Assembly: GCF_014288055.1 (NCBI RefSeq)
Contig: NZ_JACOPK010000008.1
Location: 84,910-148,909, forward strand
DNA: 64,000 bases
Direction of reading: 5' to 3'
From: Agathobaculum hominis
GTDB taxonomy: Bacteria > Bacillota > Clostridia > Oscillospirales > Butyricicoccaceae
Shown here: positions 15,994 to 23,918 of the stretch, one piece after another
How the letters are laid out: each line of letters begins with the position of its first letter
Position numbering within the stretch: position 1 is the stretch's first letter
Position numbers and translations under genes: made by a program
Notes under the pieces: generated by a model
Told to the model about the DNA's origin: nothing
What the model saw: only the letters and a program-made list of their open reading frames with translations
Databases searched by the model: none

Positions 15994-16215
15994 TCAGGCC
16001 GGCTGCTGCGAGGAACCCTTCAAAAACTCCTGCAGGAATACCTTGGGTACGCGGTACGAGCGGCCAACCTTGACGGAGCGGATTTCTCCGGCGATCAGCA
16101 TCTTGCAGATATTCTGACGGGTCGTATGCAGATACGCTGCAAGCGTTGCAACGGTCAGAACGTCGGGAAGATCGTTAAGAGTGGTGGAATTGGTAATAGT
16201 GATTTGGGTTTTCAT
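15994..16215 (-). CDS. Excisionase-like helix-turn-helix protein
   Basis: The 73-residue protein carries a MerR/AlpA-type winged helix: LTVATLAAYLHTTRQNICKMLIAGEIRSVKVG followed by RSYRVPKVFLQEFL. Small proteins of this type direct integrases toward excision. The start is ATG 16215 with AAGGAG nine bases upstream. The stop lies 18 bases before the start of the frameshifted integrase, so the two form the usual xis-int pair. Confidence 0.85.
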   Translation of the reverse strand: MKTQITITNSTTLNDLPDVLTVATLAAYLHTTRQNICKMLIAGEIRSVKVGRSYRVPKVFLQEFLKGSSQQPA

Positions 16216-16262
16216 GATAATAATCTCCTTTTTCTTGCATAATTTGCGCGGCAGCGTTACAC

Positions 16263-17879
16263 TTAAAGTGAACCCAGGTTCAGGCTTGAAATCGGAATGC
16301 ACAGGTAACGTTTGCCTTTGATTTTTTTGGTGGACTTCTTGCTGGCATCGATGGACAGCAGCTTGCATTGATTGAGCCACTCTGCAACATATTGCTCGCT
16401 GAGATCACTTCGGCGGTACAGCTTTTGCAGATAGTCGGTCAGCACAGAAAGCCTAACGCAAAGGCAGCCATTGTGCCGGAATGCGTAAAATTCCTGTTGC
16501 TGTACTCCGCTTACGATTGCCTCTCGAAGGGTTTCCGGGAGGTTTTCGATGCGGCGCAGCTCCTCGGTGATGTTGTGCCAGACTTGGGTCAATGAGTACG
16601 CTGTTGCTTGGAGAAATTTGCTTTTGGCGACTGCCGAGATTGCTTTGACTTCCTCCGCGTAGTCAGCGAACCGGCAGAGCAGCCAGTATAATTCGAACAA
16701 CGACATCTTCACGCGCTCGTTCGGTGCGTTTTTCACAGTGGCAAGCTGCGACTCCATCTCGCACTTAATGCGAGAACGGAATTCCTCATAGCGTTCTCCA
16801 AACCATGAAAGAAATCCTTGCATTGCCGTAGCCGCGGTATGACGAAGCGCCTCCAAATCGACCGGATTACTTGAATCGGCTAGTTTCTCATGAATTCGCA
16901 CGATCATGCACCGCGTTACGTCCGAGGATGCCTCCATCGGGATTTCGCCCGTGACGACCAGTCCAGCAGCACAACTAACCGAAATATTCTTAGAACCTCG
17001 GGTTTTGGTGCGCTTGGTTTCGTTCGCTGCAAACCGCAGTAATGCGGCCGCGCTCGCAAGACGCTCGCGCTGCTTTGCCTTATTGGTGCCGATGTAAATG
17101 TCATCCAGTAACACCGAACGATCGCGTGTGGTCATCAACGCACGCTCCATCGCAGACATTGTGCTGCCAGCGTCGTAGACATCAGCCATGCACCCGCCCG
17201 CATCGTCGAACAGCTGGCAAAGCGCTTTGGCTGTTGCTGTCTTGCCGAAACCTTGCGTTGCAATCAAGTATAGAATGCAGGCTGTCGGTAAGCCGCTGTC
17301 CTGTAAGAACGAACGGCAAACCGAGAACAACGCATACGCCCACACCGGCAGGTATACATTGAGATGCGGCAAAAACGTCTCGAGCAGCTGTTCGACTGCG
17401 GTTTCTGCCGACATCGTTGGATCGACAGACAGATGGTAGCTTGAGGTTTCCTTGGCAATCAGGTACGGCGGTGAACCGTCTAAAGGCGGTTCAGCCAGTC
17501 GGTTTTCTGGGGCCAGGTCAGGGAAGTAGCGGTGTTGCCCATCAATCTGCTGCCAGCCGGTCTGGTCAAAGTATTGACCGCGCGGAAGGTCGCATTGTGA
17601 CAGCTGCATCCGCAGGTAGGTTGCCACGAGATTTCTAGTGCTCCGACCACGTGCATCGCGCGAAATGCAACCGACAATTAACTTTTCGAAGTTCAACTGG
17701 TCCAACTGCTCCGCAGGCCAGACAATAGTCTGCGGCGGTGCACCTTCCCGCGTCACCTCGAGGAGCAGCTGGAGCGGCTCCTCGGGGTTAGCAGAATACA
17801 GTCCGCGGATTCGCGGGACAAAGTTGGCGATGACTTCGCCATCGTTCAGCAAGCTATTACCTGCAATAGCGAAATTCAT
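16263..17879 (-). CDS. DUF927-like P-loop ATPase of a mobile element
   Basis: The 538-residue protein has a central ATPase domain: Walker A ATQGFGKTATAKAL, Walker B RSVLLDDIYIG and a downstream Arg-containing segment ASSDVTRCMIVRIHE. Around it, VWAYALFSVCRSFLQDSG precedes the P-loop as in DUF927/primase-associated helicase modules of integrative elements. It likely acts in replication or mobilisation of the island. Its ATG overlaps the stop of the upstream basic protein by one base. Family assignment is from motif pattern only. Confidence 0.6.
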   Translation of the reverse strand: MNFAIAGNSLLNDGEVIANFVPRIRGLYSANPEEPLQLLLEVTREGAPPQTIVWPAEQLDQLNFEKLIVGCISRDARGRSTRNLVATYLRMQLSQCDLPRGQYFDQTGWQQIDGQHRYFPDLAPENRLAEPPLDGSPPYLIAKETSSYHLSVDPTMSAETAVEQLLETFLPHLNVYLPVWAYALFSVCRSFLQDSGLPTACILYLIATQGFGKTATAKALCQLFDDAGGCMADVYDAGSTMSAMERALMTTRDRSVLLDDIYIGTNKAKQRERLASAAALLRFAANETKRTKTRGSKNISVSCAAGLVVTGEIPMEASSDVTRCMIVRIHEKLADSSNPVDLEALRHTAATAMQGFLSWFGERYEEFRSRIKCEMESQLATVKNAPNERVKMSLFELYWLLCRFADYAEEVKAISAVAKSKFLQATAYSLTQVWHNITEELRRIENLPETLREAIVSGVQQQEFYAFRHNGCLCVRLSVLTDYLQKLYRRSDLSEQYVAEWLNQCKLLSIDASKKSTKKIKGKRYLCIPISSLNLGSL

Positions 17880-18241
17880 CAGTGATCACCTCTCGGCAGC
17901 AGCTTGAGGCCATTCTCGGCCAGTCTGTCATTGAAGGTGCCACGCTTGACACCTACGGAGAGCGCGATCATTTTACGCAGCATGTCATTCTCGGCGGCCA
18001 GGTAGCCGCACTTGTAATTAGCCTGCGCAATCTGGCGCTCCTTCGCACGCTTGCGTGCACGCTTTGCTGCCTTCTTGCGAGCCTTTTTGCCCTTCTTGCC
18101 TTTCTTGCCCTTGCGAGGCTCGTCCTCGAAGGGGAAGCCGGTCGTGAAGGAGGGGCCGAACGAGGCAGGGGAGCTGATGAACTCCGCCGTGCTTTCGGTG
18201 TCGGGGGTGGATGCGGTCGGGAAATTAGAACCTTGAATCAT
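17879..18241 (-). CDS. Small very basic protein of unknown function
   Basis: Of 120 residues, the first 40 are Ser/Thr/Pro-rich and the middle is a Lys/Arg block (KGKKGKKGKKARKKAAKRAR). The end (YLAAENDMLRKMIALSVGV) could form a helix or leucine-zipper-like pairing and ends near a helix-turn-helix-like stretch. It may bind DNA or RNA. An AGGAGG site sits 8 bases before ATG 18241. It is the first gene of the minus-strand run through the DUF927-like ATPase, excisionase and integrase. Confidence 0.6.
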   Translation of the reverse strand: MIQGSNFPTASTPDTESTAEFISSPASFGPSFTTGFPFEDEPRKGKKGKKGKKARKKAAKRARKRAKERQIAQANYKCGYLAAENDMLRKMIALSVGVKRGTFNDRLAENGLKLLPRGDH

Positions 18242-18443
18242 GGTAAGATCCTCCTATGCAGGAGATCCATGTGGCCATCATGAATCTCAGCGAAAGATTT
18301 AACGCCATTCGTTAAGTCTTTGTCTTGACAAGAACTATTGTAAGGCATTTTCTGTGGAAAGTCCTGTGCAAATCCTCGTGAAAATAACGTAATTAGCACG
18401 GATTTTCCACAACGTTTATTAATTTCAAGAAGCAGGTGATAAA

Positions 18444-20231
18444 ATGACAGTTATGTCAAATAAGTTGTTTACTGACGACTTTTTCGATCCTTCGTATGCA
18501 TTTTTGTCAGATAAAATTATAAAAATGCATGCAAAACGGCATATGCAATCCCTTGAGAATTTCGTGGAAAACTCTTGTAACAGCTCGCGCGCATCCCACC
18601 AGTTTTTATATACGCTATTGTCGATCCTGGATAATCCTACACGGCTGGAGGAACTGGGACCGGATAAAAAGCAGCTTCTGTACATGAAGCTGCTTTCGCC
18701 ACCGTTCGATCAGTTCCCCAGCATAGTATATTCGAAAAAGGATAACGCAGCAGAAGATATAAAGATTTTTAAAAAGAACTTAAAAGCATATCGCAGCGAT
18801 GAATATATTTATCGAGCATTGAATATTGTTCGCCAGCTATTGGAGCGGTCGGATCCTAGTCGCGAGTGGGGATATGAACCTGATAATCAACCGGAGTTCA
18901 TCAGCAAGCTAAGAGACGAAGTAGATAAAATTTATCTAAAATTTTATACAGATTTACGGGATACGGAGTTCCCAGTTAAGCGCTTGCCAACTTGTAGCGA
19001 CACTCTGTGTAAAATGGTTATAATGGATTCCAGGATATATCCTGTGCTGCCTGCTCTCTTTACATTAAGTGCAGTTTATCAGGCTGCACTTGATAAAAGT
19101 CCTGGTAAAGCAGCGCTGTTGGAATTCATCATTCAACCTTCTTTGACAGATTCGTGCTTCACCGACAATGCATACAAAACGAAGGTTTTGAGCAAATTAG
19201 CTTACCGGCTGCTCAATAAAATCGAGAATACATTAATCGATAATTTAAACAAATATAACACAGTTGTCTTTCCTAGCAAGCATATCAACTGTCCACCAAG
19301 TATAAGCGCATTGAAATTTGACGATCAACAACCGCCCTCTGAAAAGGTTTGTTTTAATCAGCATATAAATTTTGCCTTTCCGCTCTGCAAAACGCAGTGT
19401 TTAGCAACTGATATTGCAACGGCTTGTTCCTTAACAATGGAGCAGGCGTTGGAATTGAATACTCATATATCCGAACATCTGCTGGATAAATCGTATAATG
19501 AGAAGCATCTGCGTGAGATATACGGAGATCAAGTAACCGAGATAATTAAAGGGTTCCGAACTTTGGCTAATCCTGGAACGTATTATAAACAAGACTCTTT
19601 TATTAATATTTACAAAACCTGCGTGTGGGGCAAGCTGTCGGCTTCTGCTAAATTTTTCTTTGTTGATCCGTATGATAATTCGAATAACCTTCCTTTCAAT
19701 CTGTATCAATTTATCCGCAAGTACTTTACATATGTCTCTTTATCAAGATATGTGCTTTACTATTCCGCACCATTCCGACCGTTGTACGGCTCGTCGAAAA
19801 TGCTTCCGCCAGGCTGTAAAGGTATATTCCGAGATTTTAAGACGTATAGCGAATGTTACTTTACTGACACGGACGTTCAGCCTCAATTGTTTCCCTTTGC
19901 AGGAACCAATACATATTTAATAGGAGTCAAAGAACTTCGACCTAGTATTCGAACGGAGCTTATTCGTACTTTTACGCCTTACAGTGCCGTCCATTTTCTC
20001 ATGAGACACCTTGAGCATCCGCCTAAGAATAAGTCGGCTTTACAGCAATGTATTAATGAGTATCTTAAGAAGTATCCGCTTTCGAAAGATATCGGTATGC
20101 TGTTCCGGGACACTAATGAAATGATAGCCGTATATCAGCTGATGCTAAAAGCAGCGCTAAATATTATCGCTCATTATACAGTTTCACTGTTGGCAGACGC
20201 ACGCATCCAAACGCTGCAAAACCACTTATAG
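18444..20231 (+). CDS. Orphan 595-residue protein of unknown function
   Basis: I recognise no domain. The protein is soluble, lacks a signal peptide and is rich in Tyr, Phe, Leu and Lys. It has scattered cysteines (CPPSISALKF, CKTQCLATDIATAC) but no evident catalytic signature. It stands alone on the plus strand among minus-strand mobile-element genes, and its DNA is clearly more AT-rich than the chromosome, a sign of separate origin. AGGTGA lies 5-6 bases before the ATG. Position between the replication/integration module and a resolvase would suit a cargo gene such as a phage-defence factor, but that is only a guess. Confidence 0.75.
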   Translation: MTVMSNKLFTDDFFDPSYAFLSDKIIKMHAKRHMQSLENFVENSCNSSRASHQFLYTLLSILDNPTRLEELGPDKKQLLYMKLLSPPFDQFPSIVYSKKDNAAEDIKIFKKNLKAYRSDEYIYRALNIVRQLLERSDPSREWGYEPDNQPEFISKLRDEVDKIYLKFYTDLRDTEFPVKRLPTCSDTLCKMVIMDSRIYPVLPALFTLSAVYQAALDKSPGKAALLEFIIQPSLTDSCFTDNAYKTKVLSKLAYRLLNKIENTLIDNLNKYNTVVFPSKHINCPPSISALKFDDQQPPSEKVCFNQHINFAFPLCKTQCLATDIATACSLTMEQALELNTHISEHLLDKSYNEKHLREIYGDQVTEIIKGFRTLANPGTYYKQDSFINIYKTCVWGKLSASAKFFFVDPYDNSNNLPFNLYQFIRKYFTYVSLSRYVLYYSAPFRPLYGSSKMLPPGCKGIFRDFKTYSECYFTDTDVQPQLFPFAGTNTYLIGVKELRPSIRTELIRTFTPYSAVHFLMRHLEHPPKNKSALQQCINEYLKKYPLSKDIGMLFRDTNEMIAVYQLMLKAALNIIAHYTVSLLADARIQTLQNHL

Positions 20232-20240
20232 TATCCTTGA

Positions 20241-20280
20241 ATTGGTGGGAACCGTGGGAGTTCCCACCATTCCCACCAAT
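20241..20280. repeat. 40-bp nested palindrome
   Basis: ATTGGTGGGAA (20241-20251) pairs with TTCCCACCAAT (20270-20280). A further TTCCCACCAT (20261-20270) and the inner TGGGAGTTCCCA palindrome lie inside, giving three copies of the TGGTGGGAA motif. It sits between two gene ends (orphan gene and resolvase). It may terminate both, though the T tract is poor, or be a recombination site. Confidence 0.6.
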
Positions 20281-20283
20281 ATT

Positions 20284-20838
20284 TTATGAGTGTTGATTGC
20301 ATCTTCGGTAAAATGTGTTTGCCCTTAGTCCGGTCTGCCGCATGGCTTCCGCGGCGGTAATCTCTCCTGCCCGCCAACGAGCTACCACCCGCTCGAAGTT
20401 GTCCGGCAGAGGCATCGGCTTACGGCCGGTGTACTTGCCCTGCTCTTTGGCGATGGCGATACCTTCGCGCTGGCGCTGGAGAATATACTCGCGTTCCAAC
20501 TCTGCGACTGCTGCAAACACGGTGAGCATAAATTTTCCTGTTGGCGTGGTTGTGTCGATGGCCTCCTTGCGGCTGACAAATTCTACTTGTTTCTCGGTCA
20601 GCTGTTCCACGAGATCGAGCAGGTCGCGCGTGTTCCTCGCAAAGCGGCTGATCGACTCCACGATTACCGTATCGCCGTGCCGGACATATTCCATCATCCG
20701 AGTGAGCTCCGGGCGGTCCGTGTTTTTGCCGCTCGCCTTGTCGATGAAAACCTCGTCAACATCGAGTTCGCGCAGCAGGGCTTCCTGTCGAGCGGTATTC
20801 TGCTCCTCGGTGCTGACGCGGATGTATCCAATCTTCAA
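20284..20838 (-). CDS. Small serine recombinase (resolvase/invertase family)
   Basis: A 184-residue site-specific recombinase. Catalytic Ser9 lies in KIGYIRVSTEEQNTARQ. The conserved SGKNTDRPELTRMM and VIVESISRFARNTRDL (catalytic arginines) follow, then the helix E segment LEREYILQRQREGIAIAKEQG and a C-terminal helix-turn-helix (TAAEAMRQTGLRANTFYRR). The start is TTG 20838, 7 bases after GGAGGA, which gives the normal resolvase length. The frame runs back to 21003, where an in-frame ATG at 20856 has no site. It is expressed separately from the peptide operon because a terminator lies between. Confidence 0.88.
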   Translation of the reverse strand: MKIGYIRVSTEEQNTARQEALLRELDVDEVFIDKASGKNTDRPELTRMMEYVRHGDTVIVESISRFARNTRDLLDLVEQLTEKQVEFVSRKEAIDTTTPTGKFMLTVFAAVAELEREYILQRQREGIAIAKEQGKYTGRKPMPLPDNFERVVARWRAGEITAAEAMRQTGLRANTFYRRCNQHS

Positions 20839-20961
20839 ATCTGTTCCTCCATTCATTGCAATAGGTTCACCGCACGTTTTGACATATTTCAAAATTTCGA
20901 AAACAACCCTATTGACATAGTTTTCCGTTGTTTCAGATGGGTATAGCCTAATGACACGCTC

Positions 20962-20996
20962 AAAAAATACCGACTCTTGATGAGTCGGTATTTTTG
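20962..20996 (-). terminator. Terminator of the amidoligase/peptide operon
   Basis: AAATACCGACTC pairs with GAGTCGGTATTT around a 4-base loop with A and T runs on both sides, four bases beyond the stop of the second small peptide. Confidence 0.85.
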
Positions 20997-20999
20997 TGT

Positions 21000-21074
21000 T
21001 CAATCATCGTCGATGATGTCGGCCAGCAGACCGATAATAGTCAGCGCACCGAGAATGACTTTTCCTGCGTTCAC
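21000..21074 (-). CDS. Tiny hydrophobic peptide, 24 residues (peptide 2)
   Basis: GTG 21074 to TGA encodes a 24-residue peptide beginning MNAGKVILGAL and ending LLADIIDDD. It has a hydrophobic, potentially helical body and four acidic residues in the last six. GAAGGTG, overlapping the stop of peptide 1, is correctly spaced from the GTG, and only 12 bases separate the two peptides. The operon terminator follows at once. I know no family. Precursor of a modified peptide, a membrane-active (modulin-like) peptide or a small toxin are all possible. Confidence 0.65.
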   Translation of the reverse strand: MNAGKVILGALTIIGLLADIIDDD

Positions 21075-21086
21075 TTTTTCACCTTC

Positions 21087-21173
21087 TCAACTGTCCGAGA
21101 AATTTTCAACGGCCTCGATGATGAGGTCAACCACTGCGCCGACGGCCTGAAAGATTGGGCCGAGTGCAATCAT
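21087..21173 (-). CDS. Tiny amphipathic peptide, 28 residues (peptide 1)
   Basis: ATG 21173 to TGA encodes 28 residues beginning MIALGPIF and ending ENFSDS, with Val/Ile/Leu and acidic residues spaced as in an amphipathic helix. Its ribosome binding site AAAGGAGG is the best in this operon, which argues strongly for translation. It starts 19 bases after the glutamine amidotransferase gene. It has no lysine or cysteine, so thioether or Lys-crosslink chemistry is unlikely, whereas its Asp/Glu side chains would suit an amidoligase. Function is inferred only. Confidence 0.7.
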   Translation of the reverse strand: MIALGPIFQAVGAVVDLIIEAVENFSDS

Positions 21174-21192
21174 GCGAATCGCCTCCTTTCTA

Positions 21193-22134
21193 TTAGTACG
21201 CATAGAGCAATTCGCCGGTCATCTCATGGAGCAGAGTAGGATCGTAGAGCATTTCTTCGATCTCCTCCTCCGAACAGCCGTAGTCGAGAAGTGCTTGCAC
21301 CTCATCGGCGGTTACGCCGAATGCCTTCGCCACGTTAAACAAGTCGTCATAGTTCGGAGGCGTATCTACGCAGAAGTCGCGGTAATATGGAGAATAACGC
21401 CGCCACCAATGCTCATAGCTGGTTCTCGGTGCAAATGCCCCGGTAGTGATACGGCCATTGCGGTCAATCTTCAATATCTCGCCCTCCTGCGGTTCTAGAA
21501 TGTCGGTGGGCGCTTTCAGCCGCAGCTTTTTCAGCGCCTTGCAGAGGATTTCCTGCGTCGAGGCGTAAATCAGAAAGCCATCATAGAGCATTACGCACAA
21601 CGGATTGTCCCCAACGACGAACCAGATGGAATCATCCCTATCCAGAACGGTAAACACAAATGAACCCTCGACTGCTTCGGCCATAAATTTCAGGCTGTCG
21701 AAGTCGAGGGTTTTATTTTTCTCTAAAAGCTGAACGGCGACGTAGCTGTCGGTCTCGACACTCGTCAGCGGCAAATTTTCCTCTGTGCGTAACTCTTTGT
21801 CATTCCAGAGAACGCCATTATGCGCGAGCGCAAAGCAGTTTCCGTCAATTTTACCGAGAAACGGATGATTGTTCTGGTTAAACTGCGCATTGCCCTGTGT
21901 GGTCATACGGGTGTGCCCCATCACCGCGTTCACACCGTGTGGAATGTGAATCTTCATTTTTCGAGCGGGAAGCGGACGCTTGTAGATACGCAGGCGGTCG
22001 TTGAAATTGTACGCGATACCGGTCGCATCCGTGCCGCGCACCTGACATTCGCGAGCCAGCGTATTCAGAATTTTGTTTTTCGTATGGGCACTCAGGCACT
22101 CCTTAAAATCGATTAAACCGAATAAACTGCACAT
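21193..22134 (-). CDS. Class II glutamine amidotransferase
   Basis: A 313-residue Ntn-type glutaminase. After removal of Met the chain begins with the catalytic Cys (MCSLFGLIDF). Family motifs follow: RGTDATGIAYN, VMGHTRMTTQGNAQ (binding loop), FALAHNGVLWND and TDSYVAVQLLE. It is a stand-alone glutaminase without a synthase domain, so ammonia must pass to a partner. The partner is probably the amidoligase whose stop codon lies one base before this ATG. GGAGGAGGAG at the end of the amidoligase gene is its ribosome binding site. The C-terminal 60 residues (YDDLFNVAKAFGVTADEVQALLDYG) form a small helical add-on. Confidence 0.88.
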   Translation of the reverse strand: MCSLFGLIDFKECLSAHTKNKILNTLARECQVRGTDATGIAYNFNDRLRIYKRPLPARKMKIHIPHGVNAVMGHTRMTTQGNAQFNQNNHPFLGKIDGNCFALAHNGVLWNDKELRTEENLPLTSVETDSYVAVQLLEKNKTLDFDSLKFMAEAVEGSFVFTVLDRDDSIWFVVGDNPLCVMLYDGFLIYASTQEILCKALKKLRLKAPTDILEPQEGEILKIDRNGRITTGAFAPRTSYEHWWRRYSPYYRDFCVDTPPNYDDLFNVAKAFGVTADEVQALLDYGCSEEEIEEMLYDPTLLHEMTGELLYAY

Positions 22135-22135
22135 A

Positions 22136-23227
22136 TTACTCCTCCTCCGAAGCGTTTACAGGTTCGTTGACATACAAGCGACGCTCTTTCAAATACTGAA
22201 TAAGTTCCGGCTCGGTGATGTTGTCCAGAAAATCAAACCAGCTCATGTCCTGCACCTGACTGTCGGACAGAGAAACAGCCACCTCGACAAGATGGTTGAC
22301 CATCTGCAAGGTGGCTTTGAGAGTATTCAGTTTGAGCGTGCCGCGGAACATCCGGATTTCAACCGTATCCGAGTTTGTGAGGTTGACCGCCGTATAACGT
22401 CCGGCGCAGGAATTCTTTGCGTGGCTCATTTGTTCGGACGGGGTGAGCCGGATACCGTACCGAGCCGCCCAGCGATTCATCTGGGACTGGGTGCGGCGGC
22501 TAAAGCGAAGCAGCTCCGCCCAGAATTTTTCGACGAAATACAGTAAACGGGCAATCGCGGCCTCCTGCTGCTCATAAGTACAGCCGAATGCCAGACGGGA
22601 AATGTGAACGTGCAGTCCGCAGGTGCCCGCCGCGTGGCTGAGGTACCCCATGCTCTGCGCTTTACGGAGGACTTCCGCCCACGGCATTTCGTTCAGCTGA
22701 TATTCGAGCGTCATCGGGTGAGTGACTAACTCAAGTCCTTCATCCAGACTACCGTCTGTCTTGATGTACAGGTTCTCGGCATCCTTGTTCGCAATATCAA
22801 GCAGCTTCTGCGCGTTGCTGTTTACCGTGCCGCCGTCATCGATTTCGAGCTCCACGCCGAAATGCCGCAGGCCCTTGCCATGAAACACAAGATCCGGTGT
22901 GTAATTGTACTCGTGTATAATGTTACAATGCTCATCCCAGCAGGATGCGCAGTAGGCGTTGTCGTCATTATCCCAATACGCGCGGTCACGATGAATAATG
23001 CGGTTGCAGTCTTCGCAGCGGACGTAGTATTCATCAAAGCAGTGGTCGCAGAGTGTGTGGGTATCGTCCTCGACGGCGTTTTCCTCGTAGACCCGCTCGG
23101 CACAGTGGTCACAGATTACGGTCAGGCGGTCGGCACAATCCTCGCAGAGCCAGTCGCCTTCCGCTTGATACATGTCTTCAATTGGGTATTCTGCACCGCA
23201 GTTTGCACAAATTCTCGTTTCGCTCAT
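22136..23227 (-). CDS. Amidoligase (glutamine synthetase-like COOH-NH2 ligase) with zinc-finger N-terminus
   Basis: The 363-residue protein opens with three or four CxxC/CxxC zinc knuckles (residues 7-105: CANCGAEYP, CEDCADRL, CDHCAERVY, CEDCNRII, CASCWDEH). The Amidoligase_2 catalytic core follows: HFGVELEIDDGG, YIKTDGSLDEGLELVTHPMT, CGLHVHISR and NSDTVEIRMFRGTL. This is the acidic/histidine metal site and Arg of the GS fold. The family is predicted to join an amine to a carboxyl group using ATP. ATG 23227 is preferred over 23242 because GGAGGA is spaced for it. The fingers may hold a protein or peptide substrate. Confidence 0.88.
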   Translation of the reverse strand: MSETRICANCGAEYPIEDMYQAEGDWLCEDCADRLTVICDHCAERVYEENAVEDDTHTLCDHCFDEYYVRCEDCNRIIHRDRAYWDNDDNAYCASCWDEHCNIIHEYNYTPDLVFHGKGLRHFGVELEIDDGGTVNSNAQKLLDIANKDAENLYIKTDGSLDEGLELVTHPMTLEYQLNEMPWAEVLRKAQSMGYLSHAAGTCGLHVHISRLAFGCTYEQQEAAIARLLYFVEKFWAELLRFSRRTQSQMNRWAARYGIRLTPSEQMSHAKNSCAGRYTAVNLTNSDTVEIRMFRGTLKLNTLKATLQMVNHLVEVAVSLSDSQVQDMSWFDFLDNITEPELIQYLKERRLYVNEPVNASEEE

Positions 23228-23257
23228 TGTCTGTTCCTCCATTTCGTTTGGTAAAAC

Positions 23258-23545
23258 TTAATACTCTTCGGCAAGCAGCATAGTAGAATGCGTCAAATCG
23301 TCGATGACGAACACCTTCGCGTTTACGGCATCATCACACGGCACATCAAGCTCGTAGCGGTACGGCGGCTGCTCCTGCTTATGGACGATGTGCTGACCGG
23401 TTGGCGTTTTGGTAAGGATAAACACTTGCAGGTAATCCTTTCTCGGCACTTCCATCGTCAAAACCATGTGCCACATGAGGTTGATCAGCCACGATGGGAT
23501 TTCATTCTCCACGCCACGTGTCAGGAATTTTTGATTTTCGAACAT
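23258..23545 (-). CDS. DUF960-family protein
   Basis: A 95-residue small cytoplasmic protein (begins MFENQKFLTRGVENEIP, contains WHMVLTMEVPRKDYLQVF) matching the DUF960 family found on Firmicute plasmids and integrative elements. No enzymatic residues are evident. AAAGGAG eight bases before ATG 23545 sets the start. It is the first gene of the operon that continues with the amidoligase 30 bases downstream. It may be an accessory or regulatory partner. Confidence 0.8.
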   Translation of the reverse strand: MFENQKFLTRGVENEIPSWLINLMWHMVLTMEVPRKDYLQVFILTKTPTGQHIVHKQEQPPYRYELDVPCDDAVNAKVFVIDDLTHSTMLLAEEY

Positions 23546-23560
23546 GTTTCTTCTCCTTTC

Positions 23561-23595
23561 AAACAAAATAGGCCACAGGGAATTACCCTGTGGCC
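23561..23595 (-). promoter_or_regulatory. Leader hairpin in front of the DUF960/amidoligase operon
   Basis: GGCCACAGGG and CCCTGTGGCC form a perfect 10-bp stem with a 5-base loop. On the minus strand it is followed by TATTTTGTTT and then the DUF960 ribosome binding site. It looks like a terminator/attenuator in the 5' leader. The rest of the 373-base gap to 23918 is AT-rich; I see no gene in it. Confidence 0.5.
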
Positions 23596-23918
23596 CTCAT
23601 GAATATAATATATATTTTATCTGATTGGAAAAACGGACAGTACAAGCTCTGCTGTTCAAGAGTAATATCTACAGTCAAAATTTGAATTTTGAATATAGAT
23701 AAGTGACTTTTGTTTCTTATTATGATATGCTGTATCTGCATGGGATAGAGGATCAATTGGATATGCACATAGCTGTAATGGTCTAGGCGTTTTGATTTGA
23801 GATAGGTTGTATTGTGAATTGATTACGAGCGTTGGAAGTACGCTGTCACGCGGAAGTCTAAAACTACTATGGCGTTCGCAATCTCGAGCTCTTTTATAAT
23901 ATAAGGGGATTTAGTCAT

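Noticed and set aside
20839..21003. N-terminal extension of the serine resolvase up to 21003
   Set aside because: It would cross the peptide-operon terminator and reach the end of peptide 2, and the TTG at 20838 has a well-spaced GGAGGA and gives the normal resolvase start KIGYIRVST.
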